Assembly: GCF_014805625.2 (NCBI RefSeq)
Contig: NW_023998415.1
Coordinates: 36,915,674 to 36,979,673 of the forward strand
DNA length: 64,000 nucleotides
DNA from: Glossina fuscipes
Lineage: Eukaryota; Arthropoda; Insecta; Diptera; Glossinidae
Direction of reading: 5' to 3'
Below the pieces are notes generated by a model. The model was not told where the DNA came from. It was given only the letters and a program-made list of their open reading frames with translations, and did no database searches. Below are positions 1 through 11,992 of the stretch, piece by piece. The position numbers were made by a program, and so were the translations under genes. Within the stretch, counting starts at the first letter, position 1. Each line of letters starts with the position of its first letter.

Positions 1-228
1 GAATTTTATTTTATACAGCCTGCTCTCATTTTTCGCCTGGATGAGTCCTGTTTTGTTTTACACGCCAACGAAGAGAACGAACGGAGAGAAAAGATTTTCT
101 TTTATAGAAGAGCATCGATTTTTGCGAGCTTTATAAAACCACTACGCAATCGATCAAGAGCTAGTTGACGATCAAATCGAGTTGGCATGATGAAATAAGG
201 CAATGTGATTAATACTTTTAAACACTTG
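1..228. other. anonymous A+T-rich DNA at window edge
   Basis: No motif, repeat unit or credible reading frame is visible before the first DINE-1-like copy. Confidence 0.5.
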
Positions 229-1113
229 TTATACCCATCATCGTAATATAAGGGGTATATTCTTTTTGTCAAAACGTTTCCAACGTACAGAGGGCGGCAT
301 CGGAGGCCCCACACAATTTATATATATTCTTAATCAGCATCGAAATCTAAATCGATTTAATCATGCCCGTCTGTCCGTCTATCTGTCTGTCCGTCTATTG
401 CATATTTGTTGTTGCCAATACGAAGCTATCCGCTTAAAATTTTGAGCAAATATTGGAAGTTCTTGCACTCAGCTTGGTATTGGATATGGGCCAAATCGAT
501 CGAAGGGCACGCCCACAGCACTACGTAAAGTGAGAACGCCTCCGTTTTACAAATGGAATGAAGAATTGGTTTGCGGCTCATTACTCATAAACTATAGCAA
601 ATAAATGTACAAAAATTTGAGCGCATATTCTATGGGCGATGCTGTAGCATCTGTGCATAAAAATGGGAAAAATTGACCACACATTACCCAATATTATAGT
701 GTACCAAAATGTAATTATTTTGCCAATACCTTTATAATACGCGGAAACAATCTTCAAAATGTCCATAAAATATACAAATTCTTAGCCAGTTTCAAATCTT
801 GAATGCACCTAAATATGTCCATGTTCGTCTGTCCATTTGTCTGTTTGTGTAACTTTGTAGTATATGTGGGAAACGTTCTCCCGATAGCGAAAATGAAGAA
901 ATTTGTAAAAGAATTTTGAAATTGACCTAAACTTTTCAAACGTCACGCCTACAACGCCCATATGCCTCTACGACAAAAACTTTTATTTTGAAAACAGAAG
1001 AAATCAACTGCGCCCACTCCATATTATCGAGCATGAGAATTTTGTTATTTTACTTGTTTTGTCTTTTTTTGGGGGTAAATGGTCGGGTTCGGGTCTGAAC
1101 GAATTTAATTATC
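229..1113 (+). mobile_element. DINE-1/INE-1-like non-autonomous element, near full length
   Basis: The copy opens with TTATACCCATCATCG and a GGGGTATATTC step. It then shows the family signature of a TATATATATTCTTAATCAGCATC-like stretch and CATGCCCGTCTGTCCGTC. A second TCTGTCC-rich block lies near 830. It ends with GAACGAATTTAATTATC at 1101-1113. The minus-strand copy at 15771-16632 matches it along almost its whole length, so about 0.87 kb is the full size of this subfamily. In Drosophila, INE-1 has the same TATACCC start, CTGTCC core and hairpin end and is classed as a Helentron derivative. Assignment to that family is by resemblance. It has no coding capacity; short ORFs inside it are incidental. 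Confidence 0.75.
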
Positions 1114-1193
1114 TAAATTGTTATATAATAAAATAGAGAGACCGTTAAATGCTAGCTAGCATTATGAATTCAAGTTAATGATACTAAAGCCAT

Positions 1194-1424
1194 TTGCGAT
1201 CCCGATCGTTAAGGTCGGTGGATTTCGACGATGTTGTCCTGCATAATATGGGATATCACCTTTTTAAGGAATCGAAATGTTATTTACATGATATATTGCT
1301 ATTGCTCACTGGTGCGATTGATTGCGACGACCATCGTTGGCTACTGGCCAACCCCCCTTTATACACCTATTGCAGATTGTGTGACATGAATGTGATATAT
1401 AGAAAACTATTTCCGCAGATTTAG
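1194..1424 (+). CDS. anonymous 76-residue ORF, doubtful
   Basis: An ATG-to-stop frame of 76 residues lies just after the DINE-1-like copy. The composition is protein-like: mixed charged, aromatic and six cysteine residues, with no low-complexity runs. I recognise no domain and see no signal peptide, splice site or poly-A signal that supports it. It may be chance, an exon fragment or old transposon coding sequence. Confidence 0.15.
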   Translation: MRSRSLRSVDFDDVVLHNMGYHLFKESKCYLHDILLLLTGAIDCDDHRWLLANPPLYTYCRLCDMNVIYRKLFPQI

Positions 1425-1943
1425 TATTAATTAGTTTTTATCTTGTCACTCCCATACCGGGAGGGAGGGATGGGGGCTGTACATAATCGTAAACAACACT
1501 ACCGCTTACTTTTTCTTGTAATGCATTTTCTAATAATTTTTTTCCATTTGGCTTAAAGAAATTTTCACATGTTAAATTATTTACGATTTAAGCTTAATAT
1601 GAGTTTTGCATGTCGGTAATTTATCCATATTTTCGCAAATACACATGCAAAAACAATAAAACGTTTTATATTTCACACCATGGAGTAGCAGTTCTGAGCT
1701 TTTTTTTGGTTTTTTTTTTTTCTTTTTTATATTGCGCTTTTTCTCTCTCTTTATGACCTCAACATGTAACATATGAAGCAAAGTTGGTTGCTTTCATTGT
1801 ATTTAACTAACGATGGCCTTACCGGGCGGTAGATTTGGGCCAGGGATGATGATGAGGGAACGACGTGAAACAAGGCACAAGAAGTGCAAATGCATACAAA
1901 TGCTATGTGGTTGATGATGTCTGTTTGTTTCGATGGATGGTTC
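1425..1943. other. anonymous A+T-rich DNA with poly-T
   Basis: Holds a T-rich run around 1700-1730 and nothing else recognised. Confidence 0.5.
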
Positions 1944-1984
1944 GGTGAGTGAGTGAGTGAGTGAGTGAGTGAGTGAGTGAGTGA
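1944..1984 (+). repeat. (GAGT)n microsatellite
   Basis: About ten perfect tetranucleotide units. The ORF across it on the minus strand (serine/threonine/histidine/leucine repeats) is an artefact of the tract. Confidence 0.95.
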
Positions 1985-2536
1985 GCTAGCGAATGAGTGT
2001 ATGTAAGTTGTGTTATTATTATTTCCAACCATTATCATACACATACGCATACACACATCCATATACATACATGCATGCATTTTTCTGTGTCAAAACTCTC
2101 TTGAATTAGATCTGTGTTGGGCCAAGTTCATGGGTATTATTTGCATACATGAAACTTGTTGAGTTTTTAGTATTAACGTAATTGCAAACTCATGCCATCG
2201 AGTAGCAGCAATCAGAACGACACAATATAATGCAACAATGGCAATAAAACTGATTTAGGGAGCCAATAAGAAAGGTACTGAGCTAAACAGAGAAAGAGAC
2301 AATAATGAGCGGGAAAGTAACAGAAAGTAGGCAGAAGGCAAGGGTAGGGGCGCGTGCAAATTGCTATGGCAGACATTTGATGGCAATTGTGTTCATATAC
2401 CACCACGTGATGATAAAGTTGATACTGTAGCAGCTTTTGTTTGTAGGTAGGTAAGTGGGTGTATAGATAGGTCGTTCTTCAAATAACACATCCACACACC
2501 AGCATATATAGTTTTTTTACAAAAGCAAATAAACTT

Positions 2537-2993
2537 GTATTCGGCTGAAGCCGAATCTCGCATACTCGCCATCATTAAAATCTTTAGCGCTCCATGCTGT
2601 TATTTACATATATACAAGTAAATGGAATAAAATTGATCTTCCATCTTTTACTTCCCTACAAGGTACTGTTAAACGCAAATTCAATCCATCACGTGTCAAA
2701 GTTAAGGCAGAATTAACATAGTTAACTTGTCGCATTCTATTCTTCAAATCCCTTTATTTGATACCCATATCGTATTGCAATGGACGTGCACGATATTAAT
2801 TTGGAACTGGCACACCTAGCTTGTCACATCCTGTTCGCCATGTCGTTTTATTTGATACGTATCGAATTAGAATTTCACGCTGATCAAAAATACATATTCT
2901 TCGCAGAGTCTCTTCAGTTTCCTTTTGGGTGTTGCAACTGTCATGACAAAATGATCATACCCCCATCCTTTGATGATGGGTTTAGTATAAAAA
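2537..2993 (-). mobile_element. DINE-1-like fragment, hairpin-end subfamily
   Basis: The left end has the palindrome ATTCGGCTGAAGCCGAAT at 2539-2556, an 8-bp stem with a 2-base loop, then CTCGCATACTCGCC. The right part has TTTCACGCTGATCAAAAATA and a CTTTTGGGTGTTGCAAC step shared with the copies at 11280 and 46232. The middle is shorter than in those copies, so it is a deletion derivative. The terminal TTACTTGTT motif is degraded here. Confidence 0.65.
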
Positions 2994-3101
2994 AAAAAAA
3001 AAAACAAAGCAATAATAAAAATCACTAAATTTTAATCTATTCTTTCTTTCTATTGTGTATTCTGTTCCTGTTTTTAAATGTTTCTCGTGTGTTGTTTTCA
3101 T

Positions 3102-3587
3102 TATACCCACCACTAGACGGAGGTATCCTCATTTTGTCATAACGTCGGCAACCTAAACCTAAAAGGAAGCTTCACAGACGCAATAAAGTATGTATATAAT
3201 TGATTAGAGTAAAATTTTGAATTGATTAAGCCATGCCTGTTCGTGTCTGTATCTGTCCGCCTGTGTGCCTTCCGGTCAGTGTGGTAAGTATTGATGAAGT
3301 GGGCCACATTGGCCAGGGCGCACGCCTGCAGCAAAGCGGATTTTGAACGCAATTCCGTTTCTCGAAACAACTATTTATGAGTTTTTCCTCGTACTTTACC
3401 TACAGCCCTGCCCGCACAAAGTGCGATGAACACTACGACGTGGTGGACTACATTTTTCCTAACAATATCCTTTAGGGAACTGAGAGATGGAAGATAAATT
3501 TTATAGGCATGGGACGCTTAACATTTTAATGGTAATGGGTATGTGAGATTCGGCGCCAGCCGAATATAATTTTCTTACTTGTTTTCA
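3102..3587 (+). mobile_element. DINE-1-like element, short copy
   Basis: Starts TTATACCCACCACTAG. It has a degraded core (CATGCCTGTTCGTGTCTG at about 3231) and ends with the hairpin ATTCGGCGCCAGCCGAAT followed by ATAATTTTCTTACTTGTTTT (3549-3586). Both termini are intact but the inside is about half the normal length. Confidence 0.7.
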
Positions 3588-3915
3588 TATCGCATTGTTA
3601 TGCTCAACTGCTGGCTTTCAATGGTTAGATTATTTGTTGTAATCATACTTCACGTTAATATTCGTATGTTGTAAAATACATTGCGTTCTCGATGCTAGTG
3701 TTGCCCGTTTCCCGGTCCCCGCGTAATTAACAACAAGTGTGTACCAGTGATCATAGACTTTGCGAACAAATGAGTGAATGAATGACTGAGTAAATGACTG
3801 AATGAATGGCAATTGTAAACAATTAAAGTCACATTGCCTGAATTTTGCATGCAACTGAAATCTGTTGTTGCAACAGTTTCACTAGGATTTCAAAAGATAT
3901 TTTTACCTGACATGA

Positions 3916-4041
3916 TTTCATGCATGCATGCATGTATGCATGTATGCATGTACATTTATGCGAATGTGTCAACGGTTTTATCTTTCTTTCATTCTTTCAC
4001 ACATTTAGCCGGTTCGTCGGTCGGTCGGTCGGTCGGTCGGT
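3916..4041 (+). repeat. (ATGC/ATGT)n and (GGTC)n tracts
   Basis: An interrupted ATGCATGCATGTATGC tract runs at about 3918-3953 and a GGTC tract of six to seven units at 4015-4041. The ORFs across them follow the repeat. Confidence 0.85.
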
Positions 4042-5966
4042 TGACTTCCAATCGTCACTGTGTTACCCTTTGCGTATCTTCTTTGTCATACTTCTTTATG
4101 TATAATACTAGCTGTGAAGTGTTCGCCTATTTTCGGTTTCTTTTTTTCATTTTAAAACTTTCTAACAATTGTTTTATGTCAGCTATTGTCCACCGTAATT
4201 GTTGCACTGTAAAGTAATCCTATAAAATTAAAAAAAAAAAAAAATCACATTTAGTTCATTAGTTCATCTTCGCTCCACATATTGTTCAATCGCTCTTAGA
4301 ATTCAAGCAAAACTATTCCAATCATTTATTTATATAAATTTTATTGATAGTAAAAACTCGCCTTTTAATATATAATATTTTTTAATATATAGACAAACTA
4401 CTACCACTGTTGCCGTAGGGACCCTTTTCCCTAATGCTATATTTGTGTCAGTGATTTTGCTTCTGCAGCGTATGCGCTTCCGTGGATATATGTGTGCGTG
4501 TGATGATGATAATACTTGGATAGCCTTAGTAATCGTTGTGAAGACTTATTTTGATTCCATATATTCATATGATATAATGAACGATTGATTACGTGTGACA
4601 AAGATAATGTTCAAGGTGTTACGAGCAGAAATTTCAACCATGTACAGTGAAGTGCTCCAACTTATTCATGGGTGACGAACATTTTCGGTGTTCCTGAGCA
4701 TCGTCGTAAAATGTGCTGCTTTATGCTCTTTTATAGGAATTCTCTCCAGCGAGCGAAAAGGGATGTGTTCACCAATGAAATCCCTAAGACAACAGAGCTT
4801 TCTTATCGTTCCTACGCACTTTTATTGTAAGTGTTCGGATATCGTGCGAGATGTTACGGCAATTCGTGGTCTTCAATGGTGTCACCTTCGTTTGGGTAAC
4901 CTACTTGCAGTGATCTTTCTCACATTTGCAGATGTTACCGCCCTCAACCCAAACGCTATTCATTTCTTCCATTTTCGTCTAGCTACAGTCTTTAAGCTAA
5001 AAGCAACTGCATAAATTATCACAATAGGGCGTACACAATGTAGTCTCTTGGAGCTTTGAGTAGGCGTTGTTAAATCCTTACGAGTGATGAACAGTTCAGC
5101 TACGATAACCAAATTCGAAATCTTTCCTATGATGCAAAGTACACGAGCGCAGAACATTGACGATGAAGCTAAATGTCCACGGCGGCATCATTTGTGGGGG
5201 CCACATCGGCGTCGCATGTTATGAAAATTCCAATCAAATGAAACCATCAATGTGGAACGCTGCCAACAAGATTTAATACGAGTTATTACGAAAACCGGGT
5301 GCAATATGCCAAAAATCATGAAATTTTGAGCTTTCAGTATGAAGAAATTCGGTTCCATACAGGGCAGCTACCTTAGAAAATATTTACAGTTCTAATCTGG
5401 AATGTTTCACCATCGTTGCTGGTATCAAGAGACATTAATTTTTCGGATTAGCGCACTAATCGTTTTGTCGTATGGTGCTTCGATGGTTACGACGATAACC
5501 AAATATGTTTTCTTTTGGGGATAGCCTTAACAGACGAGATATTTTTTCAAGGTGAAATTCGAGAATTGCTGGAGAGATGCGAGAAAGTTTTATCTAGCAA
5601 TGGACAATACCTTGATTAATGTTTTCCTTCACTTTTTTTGTTTTTGAAGTAAAGACATTTTCGATCGCGAACAACGGACCGAACACAATGAATGCATTCG
5701 ATAAATATACGATAATGTTGTATATGTCTATCGATGTGTACAAATATGACTTTTGTTTGAGTTAATGAAACCAAAGCTTATGTAATTTGGAGTTTAGTTG
5801 TGAAATATTCGCATTGATGAATGCCTTATGAAAAAGATTATATTTACCTCGGGGCTTACATACGTACATATTCGATATTATTATTATAAGGCTTGAAATT
5901 GATTGACTTTTAAGAATGCATTTGACAGCGCTCTTCCGCGACTCATAAACACATATTAGCTGCGAG
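4042..5966. other. anonymous DNA including a less A+T-rich block
   Basis: From about 4690 to 5240 the sequence is visibly richer in G+C and has medium ORFs on both strands, with no motif I can name. It may be an old transposon. The rest is ordinary A+T-rich DNA. Confidence 0.4.
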
Positions 5967-5994
5967 AATAATAATAATAATAATAATAATAATA
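5967..5994 (+). repeat. (AAT)n microsatellite
   Basis: Nine perfect trinucleotide units. Confidence 0.95.
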
Positions 5995-6200
5995 CAAGAG
6001 AAAAGGAAAGAAAGATGCATGAGGATGTATTTTTAAACATAAGTCTATAACCTTGTGCATACATATATGTATGCTCGATTGTGAGCATCCACTGAAACAT
6101 TTATAATAAATACATTACGGATGTTGTGGATACTTTGTCAACACAATACAAATGTAAATTTAAATTTCCGTTGCATTTATGAGTGAACAGCAAACTATCC

Positions 6201-6240
6201 AATGAATGAATGAATGAATGAATGAATGAATGAACGAATG
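6201..6240 (+). repeat. (AATG)n microsatellite
   Basis: Ten units, with one substitution near the right end. Confidence 0.95.
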
Positions 6241-6999
6241 GATCGGTAAGCGAGTAACAGTGAGTTGAAGTGAGTGAGAAAGGGAGTAAGGAAGTGAATG
6301 AGCAACTGCCTAAGTGAGTGGGGGTCTAGATGTGCACCATAAACCCAGAAGGCAAGATATGCGCATAAATTTAACCGTAAACGCTTTACTTTACTTTACG
6401 TGTATCTAGCAAAGTTATATCTTTTCGTGTGTATATGCGATGCTGCGGTACTTTTTAAAAAACAAATATTATGTAGTTTTTGCACTTAACACACCGCGTG
6501 ACAGCACACACAAACACACACACGCAAACGCACACATAGGCAAAAACAATAAAAAATCAAATAAATTATTATCAAGTAAACGAATGAAACAGATAGAGTC
6601 AACATGTAAGCAAAATTTAACAAACCGTTACGTGTGCACAGCGATGCTTACGCATGCCTGTGCGTGTATGTGCAAAAGTGCTATTCTTCTGCTTCGTTTT
6701 TATGTGTAATTCTCTCACATTTGTATCCATCCAGCGTTGACGTTTACGCTGCGCTTTAAGCAAAGTTTTATTTTGAATTTTTATTTTTTGTTTTTTATTT
6801 TTTGTTTTTTGTTTTTTTTTATTTTCTTTTTAAGCCATAAAACGATCTGTACATTAATATGCTACAACAGTTGCACAAAGTATTGTATAATTGCACTTTA
6901 TAACAATGTTTTATGGGGATAATGTGTGCATATAAAACTTTATATCCCGTAAAGCAAAGGCAAGCATCCTCCTCTCCATAATACATTCGTATCTCTTCT

Positions 7000-7026
7000 T
7001 CTCTTTCTCTTTCTCTTTCTCTTTCT
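7000..7026 (+). repeat. (CTTT)-type pyrimidine tract
   Basis: CTTTCT hexamer repeats, about four to five units. Confidence 0.85.
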
Positions 7027-7255
7027 ATGCCTGTCTTTTCGTTTTATTTTCCCCCTTTTTTTGCTATTGCATAAGAAAGTCTTTTATTTATGCATTACAA
7101 TTGTATGCGTGCTTCTATCTTTTCTCCATTTAGCCTTTCTTTTCGACTATTATTTTTCTGTTTACTGCCAGGCTCAGATAAATTACGAATCCACAAGTTC
7201 ACCACACGTACAATTATTATTAATGTTGATTTTAATATCAAAACATTTGTTGTTG

Positions 7256-7299
7256 TTTTTTTTTTTTTTTTTTTTTTTTTTATTTTTTATTTTTTTTTT
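7256..7299 (+). repeat. long interrupted poly-T
   Basis: A run of 25 T, then two T-rich blocks split by single A residues. Phenylalanine-rich ORFs here are artefacts. Confidence 0.9.
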
Positions 7300-8546
7300 A
7301 TGTGTTGGATTTGATACATATGCTGTAATGCATATGGCGGCGGTAGCTTTTAAAATGCATTCCTTTTCATTTAACTTGATCGAATAAAGCGCTTTTTAAA
7401 TGAAGTCTTCCGTAACTTTTCCCTTAAGCGAAACGATAAGGAAGAAATATGGTTTTTTTTTTTTGTTTTTGTTTTGACAAAATTTCTGCATCAACTGCAT
7501 TGTGTACTTTATTATGCGCGACCTAAAAAACGTCATTATTTTAATTCACTCGTTAAGTTAGCTCCCAGTTACACTAGTTTTAGCGGAAAGTTAAAGCAGA
7601 AATGCATTATCCATAAAGTATTCGGAATAATTTACTTAAGCGACTCTGTCCGTGTTCACGCTCATTCCTTTTTATTTGTTTTCGATTGTATCTCGTTCGT
7701 CCGTTCCATCTTACGCTTATTTCTTTTTCTCGTATTTCTCGTTCATCTATAATCGCTTTTTTTCTGAGTCATCTCTGGCCCGTGCTGTATCGATTCCAAT
7801 ATATTCTTCGTTTTCGCTGTCTTTCCCTTCCCTAAAATGCACCTGTCGCGCCCGAATTCCGTTTATCAACCATCCGTTCAAGTCTACCACCTTTCATGTT
7901 TAGCTTTCTCTGCATATATTCTGATTATATTTTAGAAATTTATTTAAGCACAATTAGCTCAAGCGGATTAATCAATATGTAGTGCCTGGGAGGTCTTTGA
8001 TGAATAGAAAACTTGGCTGTATCTTGGTTAGGTGGAAACTGCTTCAGTATATGGACTCGCATTTTTCAATTGGGTTAAAGTTTTTTGCATTTTGTTTAAA
8101 ATTATTATTCAGTTCTGCAGTTATTAACGTGGAGAAGTATTGTATTAAGTAAGAGAGACTACGTCAAAGGGCAATAATAAAAAATTTTTTTTTTTGATTA
8201 TATTCAACATATTACAAGAGATAACAAGAATGGCAAGTAAGTGTTCGTCGCTTGTTGTTATTAAGAGATTCGCTAAGAAAACGATATTGTTTTTGTAAAT
8301 CAAAATTTTTGTTTTGAATCACTTAGAACGTTCATGTACCGTACAATTTTGCGCTTAACGAACAAATCCATTATCCATTGCTATCTTGATTGCATCAATT
8401 CTCCGCCCCTCTGGCACTTTCTCAAATAATATTAAGCTATTGAGACCTCTGACATGTGAGACATTGTTCGCTTCAGTGTGCGATTTCTGCTCAATATTTG
8501 AACATTTTCAAATTAAAAGTGCATTTGTAAGCGTCGATATGGGTAA
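7300..8546. other. anonymous A+T-rich DNA
   Basis: Nothing recognisable apart from short T runs near 7450 and 8190. Confidence 0.5.
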
Positions 8547-8753
8547 ATGAATGTGTGGCAATTAATGGAGAAATGTGTTATTTCAAATCGAACACTTTCC
8601 TCAATTAAATATTGTGTGAGTCATGATGAAACGCTTGAAATGAAACTGGTTGACCAGGTGTGCAATGAACTGCTAACGTGTACTCAATCTACGATTTGTA
8701 CGTTTATTGGTAAAGGTTTATGCCCAAACTGGGAAGAACAGCGAACTCTTTAA
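8547..8753 (+). CDS. anonymous 68-residue ORF, doubtful
   Basis: A cysteine-containing frame of 68 residues with mixed composition and no low-complexity. There is no signal peptide or known domain. No splice signals or poly-A signal were found to support it. It is listed only because its composition is less repeat-like than the other short frames. Confidence 0.15.
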   Translation: MNVWQLMEKCVISNRTLSSIKYCVSHDETLEMKLVDQVCNELLTCTQSTICTFIGKGLCPNWEEQRTL

Positions 8754-9984
8754 CAACAACAGCAATAATAATGAGTCAGAAAATGCAATGACGACGATAC
8801 GATTGCCGCCGACTAGTCGAAAAGGAAAAAATCCATCGAATGAAAATTAGGGGCGCGCGCGTATACAATTTTCCTCATTTCTTCTTCTTCATCTTCGCGC
8901 TCACCTCGATTGCGGTAAATAGAAATGTACTAATAACAAAAATATGTTTTATTGGTTATAAGCAATTCGAATAAAACCAATATACAACAACAACAAGAGC
9001 AGCAGTAGCACCATTAGCCACCAATAATAAATTTATATGAAATTGTTACCAAAATGTCCATAACATGCATACATGCGTAAAGCGCAAGTGTGCCTATAAG
9101 CAGCTGTTGGCAAATATGGTTCCAGGTTATGGAAGTTTTATGCTTTCCTAAGCACTTGCATCCACGCTTGGTTGCGCCTTATTTGTGTTAATAATGCTAA
9201 AATATGATTTTTAGTTAAACGCTGTATTTATCCATCGATACGGGCGAGGTGTACATGCGCGCTTCTATGCTTGTTGTGAATTTTTATTAAACATTTCCTG
9301 TTGTTAATGGAGTTTCTGGGTGATCAGAGGAAAATGTAAGCCTTATGCACTCTATCTGATCGACATTATTTGAGCAGCTTATGTCCAACTTTGCCAGCAT
9401 ATGGTTCTCCTTTTATTATTAATAACAAATTTTTGTTGCTTTTTTTCCTACTTTTTTTTAAAATATAATTTAGGGTAACGAACGTTAAGCACACAGCTGC
9501 CAATGCAGTCCACAGTCTACAATGGTAATGCATATACCACGTATATGTATGTCGATGAGTGTTGTTTATATTATGCTAATAACAATGACCCGTAACGCTT
9601 TTGACCCCTTTGAGGGAACGAAAAAAACAAAAAACGACCAGAAAAAAAAACTATATATATATATATATATATGTTATACTACGGACGGACAAATTTGAAA
9701 AAAAACTACTTTTATTTATTTATTTATTAATTTTTTTTTTTTTTTCAATTTAAAAAAGGCAATCGAAAAAAATCCTCTTCGAATAAAGCACAAGTTGAAG
9801 ATTAACTTGTTTCGTATTAAAAGTGATGCTGGCATTGGAATGTTGCATTGACCTCGAAAAAATGCTCGAAAGGATTTAATTGCAGATACAAGAAGAAAGG
9901 AATTTCATTAGATTAACTGCAAATTGCATTTAAAAGACAAGTTTGACAATCGAACTGTGTCCAAACAACTGTTTCGAGATGTTC
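8754..9984. other. anonymous A+T-rich DNA
   Basis: Contains CAACAACAA steps, a (TA) tract of about 20 bases at 9651-9671 and a TTTATTTATT/poly-T block near 9712-9746. Nothing else is recognised. Confidence 0.5.
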
Positions 9985-10011
9985 GCATTGCATTGCATTG
10001 CATTGCATTGC
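9985..10011 (+). repeat. (GCATT)n pentanucleotide repeat
   Basis: Five units of GCATT. The complementary unit recurs at 19832-19853. Confidence 0.9.
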
Positions 10012-11279
10012 GTTATGTTGTTTGTCCTTAAAATCTACTCAACTTTAGTTTCATTCTCATCAACACTTCTAGTTCAACAAATTGCGTACATTTCCACAAT
10101 CGAACGATTTTAGAAGAAGATAATAAATAATTCGATTGTTTTCTTATCAATTATTCTATTTCTCTTTTATTTATGTCTCATTATTTTATGATTCTATGAA
10201 GTTGTTATGCATACTAAGGCGTAAGGCGATCCTGTATATAGGTAAAATAGATGAAATCCGCCTATGACTAAACAAGGTTTATCGAGAGATATGAGAAGCC
10301 CTTTCACTTGTTTATCCTCTATTTTAAATACTTATAAAGTCCGCTTGGCAGTTTATCCGTCCTTGATTTTTGGTGTTTGCTTTGGGTTGAGCATTTTGAC
10401 ATTTCTGGGATTTCTGGGTCGGAAAGCTGAACCAAGTGATTTTTACGGGCCTGTTACGAAAGATGGAAAGCAAAGTCAACGGTAATCGTGCGAGCCAAGT
10501 TAGGGGCTTTACAGAACTTCTCAAATGCGATCTGCCATTGTGGTGGATAGAAGAGGATAACACCTTGACTATCGATCAGTTCGGGACGCTTCACTTGAAC
10601 GGCTTATATTGATGAAACACTTTATTGCAAAATATTTTGCGAAGTTTTACAAAAACTTGACTCATTCTCAAAACGCAATCACGTTCGTCTAAATTAATAA
10701 ATGTCTTAATGGGTTTTTTTTTTTTGCTCAAATAACTGATGAATTTTCATCTTTTATTCGGGCAGTACGGCTTGTTAGGGATGCCATGAACTTTTTCTTT
10801 GAACTAATACATAATATAGCTGCCAAACTATCCAAATAAAGACAGGCATGAGCTTACTGCCTTTGAAGCTCCTTTAGCCAAAGAGATTGCTGCAATTATT
10901 TATTTAATTTTCTTGGTAGACGCTGTCCAAAATAACTGCATGTATGAAGAAGTGAAGGGATATAAATTTTAGAATTTTGATCAAGTCTCGTTACTTGCAC
11001 TAATAATTTATTGCTTGCCAGCTATTATATCACAGGCGATTTAGTTCGTAGTATTCATAAAAGTATTCATAATTGTCTTAATTGTTAAAGTCCTGAATTA
11101 CTCATAACTATTTCGCAATAAATTACGAACTCATTCATTAAAGTTAATTTGGTAAAGTGTCGCCCGTCTCAAGCTAAACACAATCAAAGTTTCGTTCGTT
11201 CGAGCACGAATTGCTTAAAAGACTAATTCTCAGAAGGTTGAACTTGATTAATTGTTTGCAATAATGCATTTTAAACGTT
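10012..11279. other. anonymous DNA with a small overlapping-ORF block
   Basis: Frames of 73 residues (+) and 79 residues (-) overlap at 10264-10563. The base mix there is a little richer in G+C than the surroundings. I recognise no product. The rest is A+T-rich and featureless. Confidence 0.4.
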
Positions 11280-11992
11280 TAACAAGTGAGAAAGTTACAT
11301 TCGGCGGGGCCCGAATCTCGCATACCCACCACTATGTTTTTTGCATTCTACTCTCCAAGTTCTTTTACTTGATACCCGTATCACTGGTACTACTTAGCAA
11401 AAATTAATCGTGGTGTCTATCATATTCAGTTCAAAATCCACCCATTTTTCGCCAGATCTGAGGAGTCTGCTAAACAGTTTAAAACGTTTTGTCTTGTTCG
11501 GTTTATGATAAATGGGCATTAAATCTCAAAAAAGATGAAAAAAATAAAATATAATTATTCGTAACTTTGTGTGAGCATGGTTGTGTGATTCCATTTTTGG
11601 ACCTAAAGAGTAAAGTGTTTCGTAAAGTAAATGTGAAAAATTTTAGCCTCTCACCTTTCATACTTTCCGAGTAACGAGCAAAAATCCAAAAGTTTCTATT
11701 AAACAAAACCGGAGTTGCGTTCAATTTGCGCTCCACTGCGCGCTTCTGCTCTGACCAATTTTGCCCATTTTCAATAGTAACCTGCGTGCAGAAACTTCCA
11801 TTGTTTGTACCAAATTTGAAGTCGATATCGTGGTTTTTGCGATCAGGACAGTGCCAATAGTACACACTAAACAGACGGACAGACATGGCTAAATCAACTC
11901 TCAATTTCACGCTGATCAAGAATATATATATATACTTGATAGGATCTCGGAAGCTTTCTTTTGGGTGTTACATACATTATGGAAAAAAACAA
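11280..11992 (-). mobile_element. DINE-1-like element, hairpin-end subfamily
   Basis: The left end is AACAAGTGAGAAAGTTACATTCGG, the reverse of the TTACTTGTT terminus, followed by a 6-bp-stem hairpin (ATTCGG...CCGAAT) and CTCGCATACCCACCAC. The right end has GACAGACATGGC, CACGCTGATCAAGAATATAT and CTTTTGGGTGTTACAT. It aligns by eye with 46232-46935 over most of its length, including GTAACGAGCAAAAA and TGAGTTGCGTTCA-like stretches. Non-coding; the 138-residue minus ORF lies inside it. Confidence 0.7.

Noticed and set aside
1751..2080. 109-residue minus-strand ORF with histidine/serine/threonine/leucine repeats
   Set aside because: It is the translation of the GAGT microsatellite.
3834..4217. 127-residue ORF, one of the longest in the window
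   Set aside because: It runs through the ATGC and GGTC tandem repeats and has no domain.
7061..7387. Phenylalanine-rich ORFs that look like membrane proteins
   Set aside because: They are translations of poly-T runs; the same holds for 13929, 27202 and 42075.
11503..11919. 138-residue minus-strand ORF, the longest in the window
   Set aside because: It lies wholly inside a DINE-1-like element that is non-coding, and the sister copy at 46232 does not keep the frame.
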